From contig WTAT01000020.1 of the NCBI GenBank assembly GCA_013139415.1, forward strand, positions 1 through 35,769: a stretch of 35,769 nt of DNA, written 5' to 3'. The translations under genes were made by a program, and so were the position numbers. The notes beneath the pieces were generated by a model. That model made no database searches and was not told the DNA's origin. It saw only the letters and a list, made by a program, of their open reading frames with translations. Shown piece by piece: positions 9,466-18,796 of this stretch (within the stretch, counting starts at the first letter, position 1; each line of letters starts with the position of its first letter). Source of the stretch: Desulforhopalus sp. (lineage in GTDB: Bacteria; Desulfobacterota; Desulfobulbia; Desulfobulbales; Desulfocapsaceae).

Positions 9466-10070
9466 GCCGTCACCTTTTCTCCCGCATAGAGCGGTTCAAT
9501 ATTAATCGCCTTATTGCCACCGGGCACGGTGACCGGACAAGCGTTGGTACAAAGACCGCAACCAGTACAGGAGGACTCGTCAATCACCGGTCGCAGTTGA
9601 TCAAGACGGATTGCCTTTTCGGCATAGGGGCATTTATCGTAACAGGTTCGGCACAGAATAGTCCCGATCCATGCGGCACAATGAAATCGATTGATAACCG
9701 CAAGGCCCATGCGGGTATCCTGCTGCCGAATGCGTTGCAGGCTTCCGGTGGGACAGACATCGACACATTTCATACAGAGGTAGCAGGGAATTTTTTCCGC
9801 TTCAACGAGTGGGGTCCCGGCATGAATCCCGGCACGGATATCGAGCATGATAATCGAGCGATACGGACAGACTTCAACACAACGTCCACACCTGATACAT
9901 TTACCTGGAAAAATCTCTTCGGGTACCGCCCCTGGAGGCCGTAACCTGTTAGTTGTAACTGGTGATTGTGCAACGGGTGATTGCAAAAATCTTGCTCCGG
10001 CAGTTCCGGGAAGAAGGGATAGGCTGGTGAGGCTCGCTCCGAGTAACTTGATAAATGAGCGTCTTTTCAC
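9462..10070 (-). CDS. napG: NapG-like ferredoxin-type protein
   Basis: RRSFIKLLGASLTSL twin-arginine-like leader; four cysteine clusters (CIRCGRCVEVCP, CYLCMKCVDVCP, CRTCYDKCP, CTGCGLCTNACP). Confidence 0.85.
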   Translation of the reverse strand: MKRRSFIKLLGASLTSLSLLPGTAGARFLQSPVAQSPVTTNRLRPPGAVPEEIFPGKCIRCGRCVEVCPYRSIIMLDIRAGIHAGTPLVEAEKIPCYLCMKCVDVCPTGSLQRIRQQDTRMGLAVINRFHCAAWIGTILCRTCYDKCPYAEKAIRLDQLRPVIDESSCTGCGLCTNACPVTVPGGNKAINIEPLYAGEKVTA

Positions 10071-10372
10071 GAATTGTCACTTAATGGCTTTCGAAAACCG
10101 AATGGTTTTGCCAACTTTTCCCCTTGGACCATGCGCTCAGCTTCATCTTCGGTATTCAGATAGGTCAGGCCGACATGCAGGACGTTTTGGTCCTTGCTGA
10201 TCCGATCAATAATTTTCTCCATTTCTTCGGATGATTCTGTCTCCAATACGGCAACAATGTTGCCTTTTTCATCATCACCGTGAACTTCAACCTCGGCGAT
10301 GGCAGATAAACATCGTAAAACTTCTTTTTTTTCTGCAGGTCGACTGGTTATGACTACGCCACTAATCGGCAT
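10067..10372 (-). CDS. napD: NapD-like chaperone for NapA
   Basis: Starts MPISGVVITSRP, typical of NapD; small; located between napA and napG. ORF opens at 10432 but 10372 is the natural start. Confidence 0.75.
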   Translation of the reverse strand: MPISGVVITSRPAEKKEVLRCLSAIAEVEVHGDDEKGNIVAVLETESSEEMEKIIDRISKDQNVLHVGLTYLNTEDEAERMVQGEKLAKPFGFRKPLSDNS

Positions 10373-10436
10373 GGTTACTCCCGTAAAAGTTTCAGGTATA
10401 CTTGAGAGCCTCCAAAAAATGGCGACTCTCAAGCAT

Positions 10437-10527
10437 GATGGCGTCGTAAAAAGTCTCCTGCTCCGTCATTCCCGCGTAGGCGGGAATGACGGTAAATTAG
10501 CAAAATATAGTTTTTACGAAGCCATCA
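10437..10527. repeat. Inverted-repeat element, family B (TGATGGCGTCGTAAAAA...TTTTTACGAAGCCATCA)
   Basis: 17-bp terminal arms matching 16/17, enclosing the perfect hairpin CCGTCATTCCCGCGTAGGCGGGAATGACGG. Confidence 0.85.
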
Positions 10528-10552
10528 AGCGTACTATTGATCTGGATCAGGA

Positions 10553-12955
10553 TCAGACAATATAAGGCTTGAGCGGCTTTGGACCAGAGGCCCGTTTTAC
10601 CTGAACTGCACAGATTTTAAATTCCGGTTCTTTCGAGCCCGGATCATAGGCATCTTTTGTTACTTTATTGATCATTCGATCAGGGTGCTGGTCATGCCAG
10701 TAGGCAAAAACCATTCCTTCAACCGGTCCTTCATAGACCTTCGCAGGCAGCAGATTGACACCGCGTCGTGACTTTATTTCCACCATGTCTCCCGGTTTAA
10801 TACCAAGTCGCTCCGCATCTTTTGGGTTAAGCTCTACATACGCGTAAGGATTGGCCCGGAGTAATTCAGGAATACGGCCGGTCATCGACATGGTATGCCA
10901 ATGGTCGATAATCCTGCCGGTAGACAAATAGAAAGGATAGTCAGCATCCGGAATCTCTTCCGGATCCGCCTGCTCACGCTGCCAGATCCACAAAGTACGA
11001 TCGGCATGTGCCGGACCATAGAACTGATAGGGTAGATCATTTTTGGATTCTGTGGTTGCCATCGGATCCCTTCCTTTGACAAATTTTTTCACTGTACCAC
11101 CGGTAAGGGCATATTCCTCTGTCAGTGCCGGCCACTGAACCCCGTCAGCCATTTGCTCCAGCACAGCATAGGTTGCACCGCGAAGATCATTGTCCCTATG
11201 AGCGGTCAGTTTCTGGGAATACTCGTCCCAGATAGCCTTGGGTAACTCATACCCCTCATCCAGGCCCTCAAAGGGTTTAATGCACTGGGCAATAACCGGA
11301 TCTTTCATTTTCTCGGCCAGCTTACGTGCCCACTCCCGGACGATCCAGACCTCGGCCCTTGCTTCACCCGGCGAATCGATGGCCTTTTTCGTCAACTGGG
11401 ACCGACGCTCCGTGCAGCCATAAACCCCGGTTTTTTCAAAATGAAAGGAGGTCGGCAATACCAGATTGGCCTTCTGGGTGGTGAGGGTATGAAAAATATC
11501 GGTACAGACAATAAAAACGTCCTCCCTGTCCATACCTTTATTGTAGAGATTGCAGTTTGGCAGACTCTGTACAGGGCTGGTGCAGTTGACCCAAATTGCT
11601 TTGATCTTTCCTTCGTTTATCGCTGAAAACATGGCCATGGTGTGCAGGCCGGGTTTGGGTGGGATACGCCCCTCTGGTACTCCCCAGGCTGCCTCCACCT
11701 GGCGACGAAGTTTTTCTTTTGCTACCAGTCGGTGACCAGGCAGGATATGACAAAGACCTCCGCCTTCACGGACACCGCCACAGGCGTTGGGTTGACCGGT
11801 GAGACTAAGACTGTCAGCACCGTCTTTTAGTAATTGGCCGGTAAGGATATGCAGATTATGCACGAGATTATTAGCCCAAACGCCCCGCTTTCGTTGATTG
11901 AGCCCCATAGTCCAGAGACTGACTGTGCCTTTAGAAGTAGCAAACCAACGAGCTATGGTTCTTACATCATCGGGTTTAAAGGAGCCACCACATACCTTTG
12001 CAGCCTCTTCAGGAGTGTACTTAGCTAACTGCGCCTTGAAATCTTCCAGAGTCGTCTGCTCCGCTTTTCCTTTTCTAAACGTCGCGTAATTCTTTATGAA
12101 CTCTTCGTCGTAGAGTTTTTCTTCCAGGATGACATGGGCCATGGCATTGAGCAGCGCCAGATCAGTTCCCGGCTTGAACTGCAGATGTATATCGGCAATT
12201 CTTGAGGTCTGGGAAATTCTGGGATCAACGTTAATCACCTTGACTGTATCAGGATTATCGAGTTTCCGGCGCATGATTCTTCGAAAAAGAACCGGATGGG
12301 CTTCAGCGGTATTAGAACCGATAATAAAGAAACAATGGGCCTTCTCCAGATCGGCATAGCCACCAATGGGCTCATCAGCCCCAAATGACGTAAGATACCC
12401 ACCGACCGCACTGGCCATGCAGAGCCGGGGATTACCTTCAACATTATTTGACTGCAGGCCGCCTCGCATAATTTTCTGGAATAAGTAGGTTTCCTCAGTC
12501 AGCGCCTGGCCTGAGCCATAATAGGCTACGGCTTGCCCACCGCCGGCCTTATGCGCCTCTGCAAATTGACTGGCAGCTATATCAAGAGCTTTGTCCCAGG
12601 ATATTTCTCTAAATTTGTCAGTTTTCTTCTCGCGATACAGCGGTTTGGTTAAACGGTCAGGATGGCGCATACATTTCCAGAAGTGCATGCCCTTCATGCA
12701 GACATAGCCAAAATTAGTGCGAGACTCTGCAACACCACGCAGCCCCATAGGCACGCCATCTTTTACCCCAAGTTCAACCCGGCAACCGACACCGCACAGG
12801 CGACAACTGCCCCGATGCCATGCTATACCTTCATCAGCCCGAGCCACATTAACTTTATCAATAGGCAGACTCATACTTACATAGGAGGCCGCCGATAGTG
12901 CCGCCGCCTTTTTTATAAAATCACGTCTCGTTTGTGCCATTATGGTTTGTGTCAT
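10553..12955 (-). CDS. napA: Periplasmic nitrate reductase catalytic subunit NapA (Mo-bisMGD)
   Basis: Tat leader TRRDFIKKAA; 4Fe-4S motif CRLCGVGC..CMKG; Mo-ligand region EGNPRLCMASAVGGY; C-terminal molybdopterin-binding motifs; flanked by napM/D/G/H. Confidence 0.9.
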   Translation of the reverse strand: MTQTIMAQTRRDFIKKAAALSAASYVSMSLPIDKVNVARADEGIAWHRGSCRLCGVGCRVELGVKDGVPMGLRGVAESRTNFGYVCMKGMHFWKCMRHPDRLTKPLYREKKTDKFREISWDKALDIAASQFAEAHKAGGGQAVAYYGSGQALTEETYLFQKIMRGGLQSNNVEGNPRLCMASAVGGYLTSFGADEPIGGYADLEKAHCFFIIGSNTAEAHPVLFRRIMRRKLDNPDTVKVINVDPRISQTSRIADIHLQFKPGTDLALLNAMAHVILEEKLYDEEFIKNYATFRKGKAEQTTLEDFKAQLAKYTPEEAAKVCGGSFKPDDVRTIARWFATSKGTVSLWTMGLNQRKRGVWANNLVHNLHILTGQLLKDGADSLSLTGQPNACGGVREGGGLCHILPGHRLVAKEKLRRQVEAAWGVPEGRIPPKPGLHTMAMFSAINEGKIKAIWVNCTSPVQSLPNCNLYNKGMDREDVFIVCTDIFHTLTTQKANLVLPTSFHFEKTGVYGCTERRSQLTKKAIDSPGEARAEVWIVREWARKLAEKMKDPVIAQCIKPFEGLDEGYELPKAIWDEYSQKLTAHRDNDLRGATYAVLEQMADGVQWPALTEEYALTGGTVKKFVKGRDPMATTESKNDLPYQFYGPAHADRTLWIWQREQADPEEIPDADYPFYLSTGRIIDHWHTMSMTGRIPELLRANPYAYVELNPKDAERLGIKPGDMVEIKSRRGVNLLPAKVYEGPVEGMVFAYWHDQHPDRMINKVTKDAYDPGSKEPEFKICAVQVKRASGPKPLKPYIV

Positions 12956-12999
12956 TATGATCTCCTTCCTCTCTGTCGGTTCAACAGCTTAGCTAATAT

Positions 13000-13377
13000 C
13001 TATTTCTTTTCTTTGAACGAATGAGGTACATGACACTCCCAACATGGTTTGTCTTTGGGACATTTCTCGAGCATGTTGTTATGACAGGTGGCACAGTTCT
13101 GCCTGCTGGGTGTCACAAAAAAATCTCCGTAGGTACCATGACACTGGTAACATTTTACCATGGCAATTCCGTGGAGCGAGTCATACCACTGTTTCTCAAT
13201 CTCCGGAGTTGCTTCCCGATGGCAATCGGCACAGCCCACCAGCATCTCCTGCTCCGACAGATCCGGATGCACAGCTTTACCTTTGTCACCTGCCACCACC
13301 GTCACTGACAGCATTACGATCCCCAAGATGGCCAGTGCAAAACCCGCAAAATGGACTCTTCTCTGTTTGTTCACCAT
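13000..13377 (-). CDS. napM: Tetraheme cytochrome c, NapM-like
   Basis: Signal peptide plus CADCH, CYQCH, CATCH, CWECH; first gene of the nap operon, as in the Desulfovibrio desulfuricans napCMADGH arrangement. Confidence 0.75.
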   Translation of the reverse strand: MVNKQRRVHFAGFALAILGIVMLSVTVVAGDKGKAVHPDLSEQEMLVGCADCHREATPEIEKQWYDSLHGIAMVKCYQCHGTYGDFFVTPSRQNCATCHNNMLEKCPKDKPCWECHVPHSFKEKK

Positions 13378-13398
13378 GTGCCTCCCTTTAAGGTTTTT

Positions 13399-13536
13399 TT
13401 AGTACCTCAGAAATTCTTTGCTTGTTTTTCAACCCTCAAAGGGTGTAGAAAAAAGGTGAAAAAAATTTGCTGAAGGTACTTATACCCCCGAGGGGGTATT
13501 ATAAAGAATCCCGATTCATTCCCCGTTTATCGGGGT
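13399..13536 (-). repeat. Dispersed repeat family A, copy 2 (inside the nap leader)
   Basis: ttagtacctcag...tacccccgagggggta...ccccgtttatcggggtt; reverse orientation of the copies at 8493 and 25880. Confidence 0.75.
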
Positions 13537-13660
13537 TACCCATCTATTATCTCTCTCAAATTATCTCTCTCAACCGACACAGAGCGATCTATGCTTCTGT
13601 TTCCTGAATGAAACCGGTAATTAAGACAGAATTCTACATTTCAACCTATCGAATCAACGA

Positions 13661-13676
13661 TGCAAGCTCTGTTCCA
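13661..13676 (-). promoter_or_regulatory. Sigma54 (-24/-12) promoter of the nap operon
   Basis: Minus strand TGGAACAGAGCTTGCA: GG-N10-GC with TTGCA. Confidence 0.7.
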
Positions 13677-13727
13677 GTAACATGTTACATATATTTCAAG
13701 GGGTTAACGTTCGCACCACCGACAACC

Positions 13728-13743
13728 GTTACCGTGAGGTAAC
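13728..13743. promoter_or_regulatory. Palindrome GTTACC-GTGA-GGTAAC
   Basis: Perfect 6-4-6 dyad, 53 bp from the -24 GG of the nap promoter. Confidence 0.75.
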
Positions 13744-13759
13744 ATATACCCGTCCTCAC

Positions 13760-13775
13760 GCTACCTGACGGTAAC
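13760..13775. promoter_or_regulatory. Palindrome GCTACC-TGAC-GGTAAC
   Basis: 6-4-6 dyad, 32 bp from the neighbouring dyad and 85 bp from the nap -24 GG. Confidence 0.7.
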
Positions 13776-13901
13776 AATCTCATAGAGTGAGCATCAATCA
13801 AAATTCACCGGACATCGCCCCAGCAGCCATCACGATCTCTCCACTTTCTGCCTTCCCACTTCCCTATACCGCTCAACTCATTTATATTAAGTCGATAAAA
13901 T

Positions 13902-13917
13902 TGGAGCGAATATTGCT
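13902..13917 (+). promoter_or_regulatory. Sigma54 (-24/-12) promoter facing the sensor kinase gene
   Basis: TGGAGCGAATATTGCT: GG-N10-GC with TTGCT; about 85 nt upstream of the ATG at 14003. Confidence 0.6.
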
Positions 13918-14002
13918 GCTATGCGAGCAATCAGTTGATTTTCCAACCTGTAAATTTATTGCAAATGATTCGTTCCGGCATCTTATCGAGGATACACACT
14001 CA

Positions 14003-15565
14003 ATGAATTGGCATTTTCCTGCACAAATCTCATTACGAACCAAATTTATCATTTTCATTGGGGCGATTATTTCGGCATTTTATTTATTTATGCTCTATCG
14101 CACCTCCGCATTTGATGAAAAAATGATCATCAAACAAGCAGAACAGCAGGCTCGCATGCTGTTCAAACAGATTCTTCTCACCAGGCAATGGGCAGCTGAT
14201 CATAATGGCTTGTTTGTCCTTAAAAAAAGGGGAATAGAGGCCAACCCCTACCTTGATTTACCAACAGTGACAGACGCCCAGGGACACATCTATTTTCTGC
14301 GCAACCCGGCGATGATCACCCGCGAACTCTCTTCCTACGCCAAACGTGACGGCCTTGGTTATTTTCGAGTGACCAGTCTCAAACCAATAAATCCTCAAAA
14401 CATTCCAGATGAGTTTGAAAAATCGTCCCTGATGGCCTTTGCCCAGGGTGCCAAGGAAGTAATTGATGTCGATGTGTCGGATATGGGTCGAGTGGTCCGT
14501 TTCATCGCCCCTTTGCGAGTAACCGATTCATGTCTTGGCTGTCATGCCCCACACGGATACAGCGAGGGCGACATTCGAGGAGGTCTTTCCATCAGCATAC
14601 CCATTAGTTGGGCTGATGATCTCATCAGAAGAAACATCCACAATCTTATTCTGATAGGTGTTGCGAGTATTTTTTTTGTTACAGTGGCTCTCTTTCTTAT
14701 GTTCGAAACACTGATTGTGCATCGTATAAGACGGTTGACCCAGGCCATGCATAATTTCCCTGATGATCCTCCGGATAAGTTCCTGCTGCCTTCCATATTC
14801 AGAGATGAACTGGACAGTGTAAATGATAACTTTGTACTCTTCTGTGATCGGTTGAAAAGGTCTCGGGAGGAACTCTTAAAAACAAAGGCGCAGGCTCATT
14901 TGAGCGAAAAAATGGCCTCACTGGGCATCCTCTCTGCCGGGATAGCCCATGAAGTAAACAATCCGCTGGGGGGAATGCTCAACTGCGTGAAGTCTATGCG
15001 TGAAAATCCCGATGATCGTGAGCAGACCGAGCGTTATCTCCCCCTACTGGACAAGGGACTGAGACAGATTGAAATGATCATGCGCCAACTGCTCAATTTC
15101 GGCAGAACTGAGCCATTGAAAGCAAGAAAGATAGATCTCCATGTTCTTTTTAGCGAATGCACCCAGCTTCTCTCCTACAAGCTCAACAATATAGAGTTCA
15201 ACACCAACATCTCAGTCTCAACCGAGCATCTGGTGGATTCGGAAGCAGTCAAGCAAATCATTATCAACATTGGCTTGAATGCCATCCAGGCCATGCAGAA
15301 AGGAGGAAAGCTCACCATTGAATGCCGGGAACATGGCGATGAACTGATTTTAATCTTTCAAGACACGGGGCTTGGCATCGCAGAAGAAAACATGCCCCAT
15401 ATCTTCGACCCCTTCTTCACCACTAAAGGAGTCGGGGAAGGAACCGGTCTCGGTCTTGCGGTCACTTACTCGCTGGTTCAACGTATGCATGGGAAAATAT
15501 CTGTGGACAGCAGCCACGGTGAGGGAACTATTTTCACCATTACTATTCCGACCAACAGGGAGTAA
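14003..15565 (+). CDS. Sensor histidine kinase with periplasmic DUF3365/Tll0287-like domain carrying a c-type heme motif
   Basis: Two TM segments flanking a domain with [28 protein letters not shown] (CXXCH); His[24 protein letters not shown]1 and G2 boxes. ORF opens at 13787, but [17 protein letters not shown] at 14003 is the likely start. Confidence 0.88.
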   Translation: MNWHFPAQISLRTKFIIFIGAIISAFYLFMLYRTSAFDEKMIIKQAEQQARMLFKQILLTRQWAADHNGLFVLKKRGIEANPYLDLPTVTDAQGHIYFLRNPAMITRELSSYAKRDGLGYFRVTSLKPINPQNIPDEFEKSSLMAFAQGAKEVIDVDVSDMGRVVRFIAPLRVTDSCLGCHAPHGYSEGDIRGGLSISIPISWADDLIRRNIHNLILIGVASIFFVTVALFLMFETLIVHRIRRLTQAMHNFPDDPPDKFLLPSIFRDELDSVNDNFVLFCDRLKRSREELLKTKAQAHLSEKMASLGILSAGIAHEVNNPLGGMLNCVKSMRENPDDREQTERYLPLLDKGLRQIEMIMRQLLNFGRTEPLKARKIDLHVLFSECTQLLSYKLNNIEFNTNISVSTEHLVDSEAVKQIIINIGLNAIQAMQKGGKLTIECREHGDELILIFQDTGLGIAEENMPHIFDPFFTTKGVGEGTGLGLAVTYSLVQRMHGKISVDSSHGEGTIFTITIPTNRE

Positions 15566-15568
15566 TCG

Positions 15569-15693
15569 AACCCCGGTAAACAGGAAAATAAGCCGGGACT
15601 CAGTTCAATACCCCCTAGAGGGGGGCACTAAAAAGAGCAACCCTCGAGGGGGTATTGAACTGAATGACAGGCTTTCAGGGGTAAGCCACTAAA
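15569..15693 (+). repeat. Dispersed repeat family A, copy 3
   Basis: aaccccggtaaacaggaaaataagccggga ... ggggtaagccactaaac, with an internal inverted repeat agttcaatacccccta...tcgagggggtattgaact. Confidence 0.8.
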
Positions 15694-15774
15694 CATCTTT
15701 ATATGGCCAGGCAATATCACAACAATAATTTGATGGCTGCATGCGGCCATAACAATTCTTAAAGAGAGATAATC

Positions 15775-17106
15775 ATGCCCAAAATCCTGCTCGCCGAAGA
15801 TGACGAAATAATGCGGGTTTCCATATACGACTGTCTAAAAAAACACGGCTGGCAGGTAGATGAAGCAAAAGACGGCCTTGAGGCCATGGCGCTGTTCGAA
15901 AAAAACCAGTATCACCTGATAATATCCGACATTCGTATGCCAGGCCTCGATGGTTTAACACTCCTCCAGAATGTGCGCAGGCAGAGCCCTGACACCGACG
16001 TGATTATTATGACTGCCTATGGCTCGGTGAACGATGCCATTGACTGTCTGCGCAGGGGGGCAAGCGATTATATACTCAAACCGTTTGACCTGGACGATCT
16101 TATCATTCGGGTCACACGTCTTTTTGAAACCCAGGCGGTCAAAGCAAAATGTGAAGTTCTTGAGGCCACATGCCAGAAAGACCGCAAACTGTTCGGGAAA
16201 TCATCAGCGATGCAGAAGGTCCATTCGCTGATTGAACAGGCGGCACCCACCAATGCAACTATCCTTATCACCGGAGAATCAGGAACCGGCAAAGAGCTTG
16301 CGGCACGGGCAATTCATAAAGCCAGCAACCGGCATGATAAGCCATTTGTTTCAATCAACTGTGCAGCCATACCAGACGGGCTGATGGAATCCGAGCTTTT
16401 CGGCCATGAAAGGGGCGCTTTTACCGGAGCCGACCAAAAAAGAAAAGGGAAATTCGAACTCGCCGATAACGGTACCCTGCTCCTGGATGAATTAGGAGAC
16501 CTTCCCGGACCACTCCAGGCAAAACTGCTCCGAGTTCTTCAGGAAAGTCGGTTTGAAAGGGTTGGCGGCAGCAAGAGTATTAATGTGGATGTCCGTATCA
16601 TTGCCTGTACATCCAAAAATCTACAAGAAGAAGTGACGGCCGGAAATTTTCGCCAGGATCTTCTCTACCGGCTCCAGGTTATCCCACTGAAAATGCCGCC
16701 ACTGAGGGAACATAAAGAAGATATCGAAGAACTCTGCCGGGTATTTCTGTCTGAATTTAATACCTTGCATGGCAGGTCCGCGGCAATCACGGCTGAGGCA
16801 ATAAACTGTCTCAACCAGTACGATTTCCCCGGAAACGCTCGCGAATTGAGAAACTTGATGGAGAGGGCATCCGTTCTCAGTCGGGGGCCGGAGATCACCC
16901 CTGCTGATCTTCCCACTGAGCTTAATCAACACTCAACACAACAGGAATCAAATTTCAATCTCAGTGACCAACTGGCAATTGTCGAACAGAATTGTCTTCA
17001 GAATGCCCTCGTCCACAGCGGTGGTAACCGTACCGAAGCCGCGCGTCTTCTCGGAATAAGCAGGAAGAATCTATGGGAAAAACTCAAGTCTTACGGCCTG
17101 CAATGA
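15775..17106 (+). CDS. NtrC-type sigma54-dependent response regulator
   Basis: Receiver ([20 protein letters not shown]), AAA+ [21 protein letters not shown] loop, C-terminal Fis-type HTH ([27 protein letters not shown]). Confidence 0.95.
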   Translation: MPKILLAEDDEIMRVSIYDCLKKHGWQVDEAKDGLEAMALFEKNQYHLIISDIRMPGLDGLTLLQNVRRQSPDTDVIIMTAYGSVNDAIDCLRRGASDYILKPFDLDDLIIRVTRLFETQAVKAKCEVLEATCQKDRKLFGKSSAMQKVHSLIEQAAPTNATILITGESGTGKELAARAIHKASNRHDKPFVSINCAAIPDGLMESELFGHERGAFTGADQKRKGKFELADNGTLLLDELGDLPGPLQAKLLRVLQESRFERVGGSKSINVDVRIIACTSKNLQEEVTAGNFRQDLLYRLQVIPLKMPPLREHKEDIEELCRVFLSEFNTLHGRSAAITAEAINCLNQYDFPGNARELRNLMERASVLSRGPEITPADLPTELNQHSTQQESNFNLSDQLAIVEQNCLQNALVHSGGNRTEAARLLGISRKNLWEKLKSYGLQ

Positions 17107-17109
17107 AAT

Positions 17110-17928
17110 TTACCTGGTTGCAGACACGATACTCTGTCTCATAGCCTCAAAAAGAACCACAGCGGCAGCAACAGAACTATTCAACGAGTCAAGAGTGCCG
17201 GTCATTGGAATAGAGAGCAGAACATCACACTCTTTTTTCACCAGCGGCCTGATACCCTTACCTTCGCTGCCAACCACCAGACAGGCAGGCACTGTCAAAT
17301 CAGTTTGATACAGGGAATGAGCGTCAGCATCCTTTACCGCGCCAAAAATCCAGAAACCGGCTTTCTTCAAATCTTTCAAGGCGTTGACCAGATTCGTTAC
17401 CTGACAAATATCAATATGCGACATTGCCCCGGCAGACGACTTTGCGGCGGTCCCTCCCAAGGGTGCAGAACGCTCCCGTGTTACAATAACCCCGGCAGCA
17501 CCTGAAGCCAGTGTGGAACGGATTATTGCACCGAGGTTATGTGGGTCTTGAAGGGAGTCGCACACCATCAGGCGCACATTTTCACCGCCGTCGATACGGG
17601 CCTTCATTTTCAAAACAAAGTCATCAAAATCGATGAGAGGGGCCTCACTCATTCGAGCAATTACTCCCTGGTGACGTACCTGTGAACTCCCTTCGCCAGT
17701 AATACGTAAAGACTCTACAAAGGTAAATTTGACATGGTGTTGTCGGGCCATTTCGATAATTGCCTCGACCTTCCCGCCTCTCTTATCCTTTTGTAAGATG
17801 ATTTCAGTGAATCTTTCGGGTTCTTTTTCCAATGCCTCGAAAACCGGATGGACCCCCCATAACAGATCTTCACTCAAGCGAATATTCTTCTCTGCCGACT
17901 GTTTTTGTCCCCTGCCCTGTCTTTTCAT
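17110..17928 (-). CDS. rlmB: TrmH-family (RlmB-like) 23S rRNA (guanosine-2'-O)-methyltransferase
   Basis: LLWGVHPVFEALE..; SpoU motifs DSLQDPHNLGAIIRSTLASGAAGVI, LVVGSEGKGIR, IPMTGTLDSLNSSVAAAVVLFEA. The longer ORF start (17982) runs into a repeat. Confidence 0.9.
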   Translation of the reverse strand: MKRQGRGQKQSAEKNIRLSEDLLWGVHPVFEALEKEPERFTEIILQKDKRGGKVEAIIEMARQHHVKFTFVESLRITGEGSSQVRHQGVIARMSEAPLIDFDDFVLKMKARIDGGENVRLMVCDSLQDPHNLGAIIRSTLASGAAGVIVTRERSAPLGGTAAKSSAGAMSHIDICQVTNLVNALKDLKKAGFWIFGAVKDADAHSLYQTDLTVPACLVVGSEGKGIRPLVKKECDVLLSIPMTGTLDSLNSSVAAAVVLFEAMRQSIVSATR

Positions 17929-17941
17929 TTGATCACTATTT

Positions 17942-18174
17942 GATGGTGTCGTAGATAAGCGTAGACTTCGAAAACTCTCCATCCGAAGTCTGCGCTTATC
18001 TGCTTCGTTGCGCGCCCTTAGGAGATAAGCGGAGACTTCGAGTGCCCTTGGGGTGCAAATTCCACTATCATTACGACGTACCCTAGTACGCCGAAATAAT
18101 AGTAAAATTCACACGCCTCGAATATGAAGCTTTTTACTTAACCATCTCCAATTTGAGGTTTTTACGAGTTTATC
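17942..18174. repeat. Composite repeat region between rlmB and gmk (inverted 17-mers plus a third direct copy)
   Basis: GATAAGCGTAGACTTCG (17954) / CGAAGTCTGCGCTTATC (17984) / GATAAGCGGAGACTTCG (18024); flanked by tgatggtgtcgta and tttttacgagtttatca, related to family B. Confidence 0.75.
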
Positions 18175-18779
18175 ACTATTTTGCTAATTGGTTTACCGGA
18201 TGGCAGTCTGTGAGCCCTGGCCCGTTCTGCTAGAATGACTGAAGATAAAAGGTTTGCTGCCTCAGCGACGACTTCATTGATGATCAGATATTCATATGCG
18301 CCAGCAGCATTCATCTCGGTTGCAGCATTTTTTAGCCGAACTCTAACCGTTTCCTCACTCTCCGTTCCCCTGCCGCGTAGTCTTCTTTCGAGTTCGGTTA
18401 GATTCGGGGGCGAAACAAAAATATACGTTGCCTCAGGCTGTCCTTTTGCACGCAGTATAGCTGCTCCCTGTACATCAATATCAAGGATGACATCCAGGCC
18501 ATCAAGAAGCTGTGCACCAATGGCATCAATGCTTGTTCCATAGAGATTTTCATGCACCTCGGCGTATTCAAGAAACAGCTCCTTATCAATCATCTCCAGG
18601 AATTCTGCCCGGGAGACAAAGTGGTAATCAACCCCATCCCGCTCTCCCGGTCGAGGCTCTCGGGTAGTGTGAGAGATGGAAAAAACCAACCCGGTAACGT
18701 CGGCCATTACCCGTTTGAGTAAAGTAGTCTTCCCCGCACCTGACGGAGCGGAGATCACAAACAATCTTCCTGCGGTCAT
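18162..18779 (-). CDS. gmk: Guanylate kinase
   Basis: LFVISAPSGAGKTTLLKRV..SHTTREPRPGERDGVDYHFVS.. motifs. Confidence 0.96.
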   Translation of the reverse strand: MTAGRLFVISAPSGAGKTTLLKRVMADVTGLVFSISHTTREPRPGERDGVDYHFVSRAEFLEMIDKELFLEYAEVHENLYGTSIDAIGAQLLDGLDVILDIDVQGAAILRAKGQPEATYIFVSPPNLTELERRLRGRGTESEETVRVRLKNAATEMNAAGAYEYLIINEVVAEAANLLSSVILAERARAHRLPSGKPISKIVINS

Positions 18780-18796
18780 ATCTATCCCTGGGTTTT

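Noticed and set aside
13787-14002. N-terminal 72 residues of the ORF-track kinase
   Set aside because: Low-complexity, no homology-like motifs, and contains a predicted sigma54 promoter; start at 14003 preferred.
17929-17982. N-terminal extension of the rlmB ORF
   Set aside because: Encoded by a repeat arm (GATAAGCGTAGACTTCG); conserved start is at 17928.
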